Origin: an uncultured Paracoccaceae bacterium
Lineage (GTDB): Bacteria; Pseudomonadota; Alphaproteobacteria; Rhodobacterales; Rhodobacteraceae
Direction: 5' to 3'
Assembly (NCBI GenBank): GCA_947499635.1
Contig: CANMPD010000012.1
Coordinates: forward strand, 1-35,856
Length of the DNA stretch: 35,856 bases
A program made the translations under genes and the position numbers. Below are positions 9,063 through 15,842 of the stretch, piece after piece. How positions within the stretch are numbered: the first letter of the stretch is position 1; the number at the start of each line of letters is the position of its first letter. A model generated the notes under the pieces. The model saw only the letters and a program-made list of their open reading frames with translations. It made no database searches and was not told the origin of the DNA.

Positions 9063-9623
9063 TCAATAGACGGGAGGGGAAATAACCCAGACCGCAACGG
9101 CTGGGACATCATACGGATTGGCCCAGCGGTAGCTGTTGCCACGAATACGAAAACTGTCGCCGGTTGCGACAACGAAACTGTCGCCATCAATCCACAGATC
9201 CAATTGACCCGAGACCAGATAGCCCACTTCGGTGGTGGTTGGGCGAGCAATCGGTTCCGACATTTCAGCCCCCGGTAAGAACGTAGAATGCACCACCTCA
9301 AAATCGTCGGTCAGATCGGGTGAAATCAGCGTCTCAATCAAGCCACTTTCCTGCGCCCCAATAACGCGGCGCGCCTTAGATCTCACGATACGTCCGCGTT
9401 CGACTTCGGGGGCATGAGCCGTGCCGAAAAACATCGACATAGGCACATCAAAAACACCCGCAATCGCGCGCAAATCATCCATAGTTGGCACGGATAGACC
9501 ACGTTCAACCTGCGAGACCCAACCGATTGACCGACCAAGCTGTTGACTAAAAGCATCCAGCGTCATCTTACGCGCATTACGCAATGCGCGAATATCCAAA
9601 CCCAGTTGATCTTTACCAGACAT
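9063..9623 (-). CDS. XRE-family transcriptional regulator with C-terminal cupin domain
   Basis: A 186-residue regulator with an N-terminal helix-turn-helix (about 8-62; RALRNARKMTLDAFSQQLG followed by SIGWVSQVERG) and a C-terminal cupin domain (about 110-182), the architecture of PuuR/SutR-type regulators. The cupin domain usually binds the small-molecule effector. I chose the start at 9623 because GAGGG lies about five bases upstream; the longer in-frame start at 9653 has no clear site. The gene heads an operon with two FAD-GcvT oxidoreductases, so its effector is probably their substrate or product. A 12-bp palindrome overlapping a promoter sits about 60 bases upstream and suggests autoregulation. 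Confidence 0.92.
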   Translation of the reverse strand: MSGKDQLGLDIRALRNARKMTLDAFSQQLGRSIGWVSQVERGLSVPTMDDLRAIAGVFDVPMSMFFGTAHAPEVERGRIVRSKARRVIGAQESGLIETLISPDLTDDFEVVHSTFLPGAEMSEPIARPTTTEVGYLVSGQLDLWIDGDSFVVATGDSFRIRGNSYRWANPYDVPAVAVWVISPPVY

Positions 9624-9673
9624 ATAACCCTCGTTGCGATGAAGCTGTGACACCGGTAATGGTATTCATGAAA

Positions 9674-9702
9674 TATATCGCAATAATTTCACGGCGTGTC
9701 AG
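9674..9702 (-). promoter_or_regulatory. Candidate promoter of the XRE-cupin/FAD-GcvT operon
   Basis: On the minus strand CTGACA (9702-9697) and GATATA (9679-9674) are separated by 17 bases, a plausible sigma-70-type pair. The -35-like element sits in the spacer of the operator palindrome and the spacer between the boxes covers one of its arms, so a bound regulator would block RNA polymerase. Inference only. Confidence 0.5.
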
Positions 9703-9713
9703 TGAAATTATTG
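9681..9713. promoter_or_regulatory. Palindromic operator candidate for the XRE-cupin regulator
   Basis: A perfect 12-bp inverted repeat, CAATAATTTCAC (9681-9692) and its complement (9702-9713), is separated by nine bases. The core ATAATTTCA occurs exactly three times nearby: 9683-9691, inverted at 9703-9711, and again at 9755-9763. Related AATTTC/GAAATT half-sites occur between 9669 and 9740. The site lies directly upstream of the regulator gene, the usual place for an autoregulatory operator. Confidence 0.65.
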
Positions 9714-9815
9714 GCTAAAATTTCATGTCCTGTGAATTTCGCAGAATAGAAGGGATAATTTCAGTTTTTGGATTACTTTTTAGTCAGAATAAAATCTGCC
9801 CGGACCCAAGCAGAC

Positions 9816-11204
9816 CTACTGATATTGCCCGCCTTTGGGCAGGCACACTTGGAATCGTGTGCCTTCTGGTCCGGTGTGACCAAGGCTCACATGGCCACCG
9901 TGTCCTCGCGCAAGCTCGGCTGCGATAACAAGACCCAGACCAGTCCCGCCCTTACGTGCTCCGCCCTGGAACGCCGTAAACAGATTGTCCTGTGCCCGTT
10001 TGGGCAACCCAGGCCCTGTGTCGTCAATCATGATATGCCAGACGTCGGGCGTTTCCATCACTGCAACTGTGATTTTTCCAGGTTTACGGCTGGCTTCAAT
10101 CGCCTGTCGCGCATTCCGGACAAGATTCATAATGATGCGGAACACCTGCTCTTTGTCGCCGCGAAACGCCACACCGGGAGGGATTTTGTTGATCAAATCA
10201 AGATCTAGGCCCTCGGGCACCGCCAGACGTTCACTTTCAACCACATCCTCAACCAGAGCATAAAGATCCAGATGATCAAAATTCGGCGCAGCCTCTTCGG
10301 CGCGACCAAAGGTCAATGTGCCCTCGCACAGAGACACGGCACGGGTGATAGAATTCACAAGCTTTGGCGCCAACCGACGCACGTGCGGATCTTCGCTCAT
10401 TTCGATACGATCCGTGAACAATTGCGCCGACGTCAGGATATTGCGCAGGTCATGGCTGATTTTTGCCACCGCGCTCCCCAATTGTGCCAGACGCTCGCGT
10501 TGCTTAAGGGCCTGCGCCAATTCAGTCTGCAGCTTATACAGCGCGTCTTCGGCTTCGCGCAATTCGCTGATATTGGAACTGGGAACAATGATTCCGCGCG
10601 CATCCTGTGGCGCAGCCGCAAAGCGCTGCATGTGCCCGATCACACTGTTGATCGGCCTTACCAGCACCAAACGCGCCGCGAAAAACAACAACAGTGCGGT
10701 TAAAACCGAAATAACAGCCGATAAAACCAAAATCCGCACGCCATAATCAACCATAGCTGCGCGCAGTGGCGCAGTTTCCATAGTGACTTCGATCAAAGAT
10801 CCCGCTTCGCGGACCGGTGCACCAATCACGCGAATAACTTGGTTTCCCGGTGTTACAAGCCGATGCATCGCATCCATGATCAAGGTCGCCGCCGACACAT
10901 CCCGGACATCAAACGTCTCAACAATCGGTTGCGGAATGGGGGAGGACAACACCAGCTGGCGCATTTCGTCACGCCGTAAGACGACATTAAAGACGCCAGC
11001 ATTTTCAAGCAATTCCGCCTCAAGTTCCGTGTCCAGCATCGCATCGGCCAATAAGGCCAATGACGCAAGCTGGGCACGTTCAAGACGGTTATTTAAGTAG
11101 TCTTCGCGAAACCGGGCAACCGATGGTACAAAGATCATAATCTCTGCCAGCATCACAAAAACACTGGTTAGGATCAAAAAACGGCCCGAAAGCGTATTTA
11201 ACAT
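9816..11204 (-). CDS. Orphan sensor histidine kinase
   Basis: A 462-residue membrane histidine kinase. It has a first transmembrane helix (about 8-28), a periplasmic sensing region (about 30-150), a second transmembrane helix (about 157-182) leading into a HAMP-like linker, a coiled segment (about 213-240), the phospho-acceptor motif SHDLRN with His251, and an HATPase domain with N box NLVRNARQAI, G1 DDTGPGLP and G2 GGTGLGL. No response regulator lies beside it, so its partner must be encoded elsewhere. A spacer of about 190 bases separates it from the XRE regulator downstream, and 45 bases separate it from the oxidoreductase gene upstream. The signal it senses cannot be deduced. Confidence 0.93.
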   Translation of the reverse strand: MLNTLSGRFLILTSVFVMLAEIMIFVPSVARFREDYLNNRLERAQLASLALLADAMLDTELEAELLENAGVFNVVLRRDEMRQLVLSSPIPQPIVETFDVRDVSAATLIMDAMHRLVTPGNQVIRVIGAPVREAGSLIEVTMETAPLRAAMVDYGVRILVLSAVISVLTALLLFFAARLVLVRPINSVIGHMQRFAAAPQDARGIIVPSSNISELREAEDALYKLQTELAQALKQRERLAQLGSAVAKISHDLRNILTSAQLFTDRIEMSEDPHVRRLAPKLVNSITRAVSLCEGTLTFGRAEEAAPNFDHLDLYALVEDVVESERLAVPEGLDLDLINKIPPGVAFRGDKEQVFRIIMNLVRNARQAIEASRKPGKITVAVMETPDVWHIMIDDTGPGLPKRAQDNLFTAFQGGARKGGTGLGLVIAAELARGHGGHVSLGHTGPEGTRFQVCLPKGGQYQ

Positions 11205-11249
11205 CTGATCCTTCCCGGCATCTACCGTTGTTCAACAACCCCTATCATA

Positions 11250-12668
11250 CTAGGGCAGCCACTTCTGCACCAGCCCCACTATCTGTTTGACACGGGCGCT
11301 TTCAAACAGCTTAGGTGTGAAATAGGCACCCGCAACGCGTTTGTTAAGCTCTGAAATGGTCGGATAGGGAGCTACCGTTGCGGCAACCTGCCCCATTTTA
11401 AGCCGGTTTGCCAGAGCCAGCGACCACGTCGTGATCAACTCACCTGCTTGATGGCCAACAATTGTCGCACCAACAGGGCGGCCTTTGAACACCATGACCT
11501 TGATGAAACCACGGGTATGGCGGGTGGCAATCGCCCGGTCGTTGTGGCTGTAATCCACGCGAACCACATCCAGTTGCACCCCATAGACATCGCGTGCTTC
11601 GTGTTCTGTCAGACCAACCTGCGCCAGCTCTGGATCCGTATAGGTTGCCCGTGGAATATGATCATGGCGCGCTTTAGAAGGCAGTCCAAACAGGATAGAC
11701 CGGATCACAACACCCGCGTGGTAACCTGCCAAATGGGTAAATTGCCCCTGACCAGCGACATCCCCAATCGCATAAACTTTTGGATTGCTGGTGCGTAGAC
11801 TTGAGTCAACGACAATCCCCTGACGACCGGTTTCCACATTGGCAACATCAAGCCCCAAGTTATCCACGTTCGGACGACGCCCGACGGCAACCAACAGGTG
11901 TGAACCAACTATCTTTTCGCCATCTTTGCCCATAACGACAATCGAATCGCCCTCTTTGCGGACTTCGGCGGCGGCGACACCCTCTTCGATTTTGATACCA
12001 TCTTCTTTGAGCGCCTCAAGCACCACTGCCGTGGCCTCGGCATCATCACGTGCAAGTGCTTTGCCCGCTTCGATGACCGTGACTTCGCAACCAAGACGAC
12101 GGTGCGCCTGTGCCATTTCCAACCCGATAGGGCCTGCACCAATAATCACCAGATGTTCTGGCGCCTCGCGCAGCTTCCACAGGGTTTCGTTGGTCAAATA
12201 GTCGACGCCGTCCAAGCCCTTGATTGGCGGTACAAAGGGGCTGGACCCGGTCGTGACCACAATACGGCGCGCTGTAATATGGGTGTCCCCTGCCTTCACC
12301 TCGGTCGGAGAGACAAAGCGGCCCATCTCGCGGATCACGCGGACGCCGAGCCCTTCGAACCGTTCTTGGCTGTCAACCGGTGCAATGGTGTCTATCGTCT
12401 GTTGGACATGGTCTTTGGCGGCGCCATAGCTCACAACAGGTTGCGATGCAGACACGCCAAAGGGGGCGCCTTCACGCTGGGCATGCGCCATATGACCGCT
12501 GGCCAGCAACGCCTTAGAGGGCACGCAACCATAGTTTAGACAGTCACCCCCCATTTTGTGGCCTTCCAACAGGATGACATCTGCCCCCATCTGGCTGGCA
12601 CCCGCTGCAAGGGACAAGCCGCCAGATCCACCACCAATTACCAATAAATCACATTTCAAATTACGCAT
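11250..12668 (-). CDS. Pyridine nucleotide-disulfide oxidoreductase, MerA/dihydrolipoamide dehydrogenase-like
   Basis: A 472-residue flavoprotein of the class I disulfide reductase family. It has FAD-binding GGGSGG near residue 12, the redox-active pair GGDCLNYGCVPSK (Cys43 and Cys48), an NAD(P)H-binding GAGPIGLEMAQ near residue 175, and a dimerisation domain (about 345-470). Near the C-terminus the sequence is APYPTISE. True dihydrolipoamide dehydrogenases have a catalytic His in the position of the Tyr here, and mercuric reductases also have Tyr, so this is probably not the E3 subunit of a 2-oxoacid dehydrogenase. The N-terminal metal-binding domain of MerA is absent. It starts two bases after the stop of the TVP38 gene and is surely cotranscribed with it. 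Substrate unknown. Confidence 0.88.
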   Translation of the reverse strand: MRNLKCDLLVIGGGSGGLSLAAGASQMGADVILLEGHKMGGDCLNYGCVPSKALLASGHMAHAQREGAPFGVSASQPVVSYGAAKDHVQQTIDTIAPVDSQERFEGLGVRVIREMGRFVSPTEVKAGDTHITARRIVVTTGSSPFVPPIKGLDGVDYLTNETLWKLREAPEHLVIIGAGPIGLEMAQAHRRLGCEVTVIEAGKALARDDAEATAVVLEALKEDGIKIEEGVAAAEVRKEGDSIVVMGKDGEKIVGSHLLVAVGRRPNVDNLGLDVANVETGRQGIVVDSSLRTSNPKVYAIGDVAGQGQFTHLAGYHAGVVIRSILFGLPSKARHDHIPRATYTDPELAQVGLTEHEARDVYGVQLDVVRVDYSHNDRAIATRHTRGFIKVMVFKGRPVGATIVGHQAGELITTWSLALANRLKMGQVAATVAPYPTISELNKRVAGAYFTPKLFESARVKQIVGLVQKWLP

Positions 12669-12670
12669 AC

Positions 12671-13456
12671 TCAGCCCTCCGAACGGCCACGAATAGTTTT
12701 AATTACGATAGGCAATGCAGCCAGTGCACATAGGCCTAAAATGGGTCCGATAACATTAGGGTGCCACAGAATGCTAAGGTCAGGCGTACCACCTTGATCA
12801 AAGACCGCGCCCAAACCAACACCGATCCACGTAAACACGATGGCCCCCGGAATGATACCCAAGGCTGTGGTCCAGACGAAACGGGTTAGCTTTACGCCAA
12901 CCAAGGCTGGCAACAGATTGGCCACGAAAAACGGAACAGCAGGAACAAGGCGCAACAACATCAACACTTCGATTTCGTTTTCACGCAGAGCTTTGCGCAA
13001 TCCTTCAATCCGTCCGCCGCCAGAATCAAGCTTGGCCGCCAATGTCGCGCCCAATCCCCAGCGCGCCGCAAGGAAAATCGCCGTGGCCCCGATTGTGGCT
13101 GACATCACGTTAAAGATGGTTCCGCCGAACAAGCCAAACAGGAAACCACCCGTGACCGATGCCACAGCGGCGCCCGGCAGTGAGAAGGCAACCATAATAA
13201 TGTAGATCGCCATAAAGACGACAACCAAACCGATATAGTTTTGATCACGAAACGCCAGCAACGCCTCTCGGTTATCGCGCAACGTGTCAAAAGACAGGGT
13301 ATCACGCAGCGTAAAGGCCCCAACCAATGCAACAAGGACAATGGCGATTAAGGGTAAATTGCGCAGAAGGCTCTTTCCTTTTTTCCCCTCTTGCGTGTCT
13401 ATCTTTTCCTCATTTGAGCTCTGAGACGAGGTCGAGGAAGGCGTGTTATCAGACAT
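12671..13456 (-). CDS. TVP38/TMEM64 (VTT domain) family membrane protein
   Basis: A 261-residue inner membrane protein with a charged, low-complexity N-terminus (Ser/Thr/Gln/Lys-rich, about 1-30), a first membrane helix (about 32-50) and a VTT/SNARE-associated domain. The domain signature is visible as FSLPGAAVASVTGGFLFG near 92-110 and LRLVPAVPFFVANLLPALVGVKLTRF near 163-190. Relatives of this DedA-like superfamily act in lipid scrambling or ion/lipid transport. The gene is immediately upstream of the MerA-like reductase, and the two families often occur together, which suggests a shared but undefined membrane redox role. Confidence 0.9.
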   Translation of the reverse strand: MSDNTPSSTSSQSSNEEKIDTQEGKKGKSLLRNLPLIAIVLVALVGAFTLRDTLSFDTLRDNREALLAFRDQNYIGLVVVFMAIYIIMVAFSLPGAAVASVTGGFLFGLFGGTIFNVMSATIGATAIFLAARWGLGATLAAKLDSGGGRIEGLRKALRENEIEVLMLLRLVPAVPFFVANLLPALVGVKLTRFVWTTALGIIPGAIVFTWIGVGLGAVFDQGGTPDLSILWHPNVIGPILGLCALAALPIVIKTIRGRSEG

Positions 13457-13816
13457 GGGAGGGTTCCTATAATTGTTCCGACGAGAGTTGCGCTACTGAT
13501 AACGTCAAAATAATCCTCTTGCGATGACTTGAACCGGCCTCTCACAGCGGGTTGATGGTCTTACCCATTTTCGTGAGACTTAGTGCGGTTGTGTTACAAT
13601 ATTTGCTCATAACTGTAACATACGTGGTTAGAAGCAGATCACGACCGATATTTCTGGTGGTTTTTAACAGAAATATTGCAGAGTCGGCCCAAAAGCGGTG
13701 AACGGGGGTTTGACAGTGAGGCGTTTGCCTTCTATGCACCGGCTTCGAGATAAATCCCCTTGTGGCGATTCCACTGCTTGGATGACTGACCACAACCAAT
13801 TCTGGAGACCGGAGCG
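13457..13816. other. Divergent intergenic region between the TVP38 operon and rpmH, with two inverted repeats
   Basis: This 360-base spacer separates the minus-strand TVP38 gene from rpmH. It contains a 9-bp perfect inverted repeat, ATATTTCTG (13648-13656) with its complement at 13668-13676, and a 6-bp one, GTTACA (13593-13598) with TGTAAC (13614-13619). Both lie upstream of the rpmH -35 box. Neither has a U tract and nothing transcribed from the left needs terminating here, so they are better read as possible protein-binding sites. No DnaA boxes or small gene were recognised. Confidence 0.55.
13710..13738 (+). promoter_or_regulatory. Near-consensus sigma-70 promoter of rpmH
   Basis: TTGACA (13710-13715) and TATGCA (13733-13738) are spaced by exactly 17 bases. 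This is the best promoter match seen in the window. Transcription would start near 13745 and give an rpmH leader of about 70 bases. A strong promoter is expected for a ribosomal protein gene. Confidence 0.8.
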
Positions 13817-13951
13817 ATGAAACGCACCTATCAGCCTTCGAACCTGGTTCGCAAACGTCGTCACGGTTTCCGTGCGCGCATGGCCACCAAGGCAGGCCGC
13901 AAAATTCTGAACGCACGTCGTGTACGCGGCCGTAAATCTTTGAGCGCATAA
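13817..13951 (+). CDS. rpmH: 50S ribosomal protein L34
   Basis: A 44-residue, Arg/Lys-rich protein beginning [18 protein letters not shown] and ending in RKSLSA, which is the canonical bacterial L34 sequence and length. GGAG at 13804-13807 is at a suitable distance from the ATG. It is the first gene of the rpmH-rnpA-yidD cluster and follows a strong promoter. A hairpin with a U-rich tail separates it from rnpA. Confidence 0.98.
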   Translation: MKRTYQPSNLVRKRRHGFRARMATKAGRKILNARRVRGRKSLSA

Positions 13952-13993
13952 GACTTAGCCGTCGCGATCACAGATGCGTTTAGACGCAAAAAC

Positions 13994-14056
13994 ACCGCCG
14001 AAGGGCCCTCATAACGGTTTATCCGTGTCTGAGGCAAACCTTCGGCGGTTTTTGTT
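13994..14056 (+). terminator. Hairpin attenuator/terminator between rpmH and rnpA
   Basis: ACCGCCGAAGG (13994-14004) pairs with its perfect complement at 14039-14049, followed by a T-rich run. The 34-base loop contains further pairing (GCCCTCA with TGAGGC, ACGG with CCGT), so a long multi-part stem forms. It should cut transcription after rpmH, leaving a smaller fraction to read into rnpA. This would explain the large difference in demand for the two products. A terminator at this position is known in E. coli. Confidence 0.8.
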
Positions 14057-14071
14057 TGTGCAGGACATAAA

Positions 14072-14467
14072 ATGCCATCTCTCATAGAGTTCCCAGAGCC
14101 TCAAAGCGACACGCCATCGCCCAAATCCCGTGCAGGCTTATGCCTCTTGACCAAACGTGCAGAATTTATAGCTGCATCGCGTGCCAAAAAGCAGGGAACC
14201 AAATCTATGATGGTACAAGGCCGTCCGCGTCAGGACGATGCACCGCTGCGCGTTGGCTTTACCTGCTCAAAAAAGGTGGGGAATGCAGTCGCGCGCAATC
14301 GTGCCAAACGTCGCCTGCGCGAAGCAGCCCGTCTGATTCTGCCTGAGCATGGCAACATTGGGTGGGATTACGTGCTGATTGGTCGAAACGACCACACTGC
14401 GGCGCGTGATTTTGAAGATTTACAACGTGATCTGATCTACGCCCTGCGCAAGCTGCACAGCCATTAA
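14072..14467 (+). CDS. rnpA: Ribonuclease P protein component
   Basis: The protein cofactor of RNase P, which together with the catalytic RNA removes 5' leaders from pre-tRNAs. The 131-residue protein contains the signature RNRAKRRLREAAR (about 75-87) and the upstream LRVGFTCSKKVGNAVARN stretch that forms the conserved RNA-binding face. The N-terminus has a short Pro/Ser-rich extension typical of rhodobacterial homologs. It follows rpmH after a terminator-like hairpin. Its own promoter was not recognised, so expression probably depends on read-through. Confidence 0.97.
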   Translation: MPSLIEFPEPQSDTPSPKSRAGLCLLTKRAEFIAASRAKKQGTKSMMVQGRPRQDDAPLRVGFTCSKKVGNAVARNRAKRRLREAARLILPEHGNIGWDYVLIGRNDHTAARDFEDLQRDLIYALRKLHSH

Positions 14468-14584
14468 CCCCTGCGGGAGCCGATCTCTCCCGCCCGTTTC
14501 CTCTGCATGAAACATGCACAGTCTACAGTTGGGCCGCGCGCCGCTTACGCGGCGCTTGCCGTTTCCCTCGCCAGCGCGTAACCA
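14468..14584. other. Spacer rnpA-yidD with two small GC-rich hairpins
   Basis: CGGGAG (14474-14479) pairs with CTCCCG (14487-14492), and GCGCCGC (14538-14544) pairs with GCGGCGC (14549-14555) across a four-base loop. Neither has a U tract. They may stabilise or process the polycistronic message. Confidence 0.45.
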
Positions 14585-14590
14585 GTGGTC

Positions 14591-14851
14591 ATGCGCTCCT
14601 TTGCTTACATCCTGTCTCTGCCTATTCACGCCTATCGTTTGCTGTTTAGCCCCTGGGTCGGCTTTAACTGTCGATATCAGCCGACATGTTCCGCATATGC
14701 CTTGGAAGCCCTAGAAACGCACGGCGGCTTTAAAGGGGTATGGCTCATTTTACGCAGAATTGGCCGCTGCCATCCGTTAGGCGGCACTGGATATGACCCT
14801 GTCCCTGGAACAGATCCGTCCCAGGACGCTGATATTACACGGGACCCTTAG
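14591..14851 (+). CDS. yidD: Membrane protein insertion efficiency factor YidD
   Basis: A small protein of 86 residues that helps YidC-dependent insertion of inner membrane proteins. Family features are [28 protein letters not shown] (the conserved Cys pair in CRYQPTCS), the [18 protein letters not shown] segment with the third Cys, and the GGxGYDPVP ending. I start at the ATG at 14591; a GTG two codons upstream (14585) is possible. The neighbours rpmH, rnpA and yidC are the usual context, although ttcA and a GGDEF-EAL gene separate it from yidC here. Confidence 0.93.
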   Translation: MRSFAYILSLPIHAYRLLFSPWVGFNCRYQPTCSAYALEALETHGGFKGVWLILRRIGRCHPLGGTGYDPVPGTDPSQDADITRDP

Positions 14852-14892
14852 CTTTTCTTGCGCTTTGACCTGTTTTTGCGTATCCGGCACTC

Positions 14893-15777
14893 ATGTCTGA
14901 ACTGTCCAACGAAATCCACCCGCTGTTTTACGGCGCCCCGACCACCACTGAGTTCAAAAAGCTCCGCAAGCGCATCGTCCGCTATGCAAGAGAAGCTATT
15001 GAACAATACGGTATGATCGAGCCCCAAAAAGGCGACACCCGCCCCAAGTGGTTGGTCTGCCTGTCGGGTGGCAAAGATAGCTATACCCTTCTTGCAGTTC
15101 TCTATGAGCTCAAATGGCGCGGGCTTTTGCCTGTGGATCTGTTGGCCTGCAATCTTGACCAAGGGCAGCCAGGGTTCCCCGCCACTGTGTTGCCGGCCTT
15201 TCTGGAAAAAATGGGTGTTCCGCATCGCATTGAATACCAAGACACCTATTCGATCGTAATGGACAAAGTCCCAAAAGGGCGGACCTATTGCGCCCTATGC
15301 TCGCGGCTGCGGCGCGGTAATCTTTACCGAATCGCCCGCGAAGAAGGCTGCAGCGCCGTGGTTTTAGGCCACCATCGCGATGATATTCTTGAAACATTCT
15401 TTATGAATTTATTCCACGGCGGGCGTTTGGCCACCATGCCGCCCAAACTGGTAAACGAGGATGGTGACTTATTCGTCTTTCGGCCCCTCGCTCATGTTGC
15501 AGAGGCTGACTGTGAGAAGTTCGCCAACTCCATGAAGTACCCGATCATCCCCTGCGACCTATGCGGAAGTCAAGATGGCCTGCAACGTCAACAAGTTAAG
15601 CAGATTTTGGATACTTGGGAAACGAACAGTCCTGGCCGCAGACAAGTTATGTTTCGTGCCCTGATGAACACGCGACCGTCCCACCTTTTGGATCCCAAAC
15701 TCTTCGACTTTGCGAATTTAACACGCCAGAGCCCTTCTGACGCCGAAGAAAAAGATAAAATTCCGCTGTTGCGTTAA
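14893..15777 (+). CDS. ttcA: tRNA 2-thiocytidine(32) synthetase TtcA
   Basis: TtcA thiolates cytidine 32 of certain tRNAs using ATP activation and an oxygen-sensitive 4Fe-4S cluster. The 294-residue protein contains the PP-loop SGGKDS (58-63) and the two CxxC motifs, CALC (133-136) and CDLC (221-224), that together supply the cluster ligands in this family. [16 protein letters not shown] (about 159-174) is also characteristic. The start ATG is 41 bases after the yidD stop and lacks an obvious strong ribosome binding site. Confidence 0.95.
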   Translation: MSELSNEIHPLFYGAPTTTEFKKLRKRIVRYAREAIEQYGMIEPQKGDTRPKWLVCLSGGKDSYTLLAVLYELKWRGLLPVDLLACNLDQGQPGFPATVLPAFLEKMGVPHRIEYQDTYSIVMDKVPKGRTYCALCSRLRRGNLYRIAREEGCSAVVLGHHRDDILETFFMNLFHGGRLATMPPKLVNEDGDLFVFRPLAHVAEADCEKFANSMKYPIIPCDLCGSQDGLQRQQVKQILDTWETNSPGRRQVMFRALMNTRPSHLLDPKLFDFANLTRQSPSDAEEKDKIPLLR

Positions 15778-15842
15778 CCCTACGGTCAGACCCGAACCAT
15801 AATCTGTTCCCAAGCCTAAAAGAGGCAAAGGGAATATCTTTT

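Noticed and set aside
11227-11239. GTTGTT-C-AACAAC palindrome upstream of the histidine kinase
   Set aside because: Short and isolated; no repeated half-sites or promoter context support a regulatory site.
13542-13949. 135-codon minus-strand frame covering rpmH and its promoter
   Set aside because: It is antisense to canonical L34 and to a near-consensus promoter; no similarity recognised.
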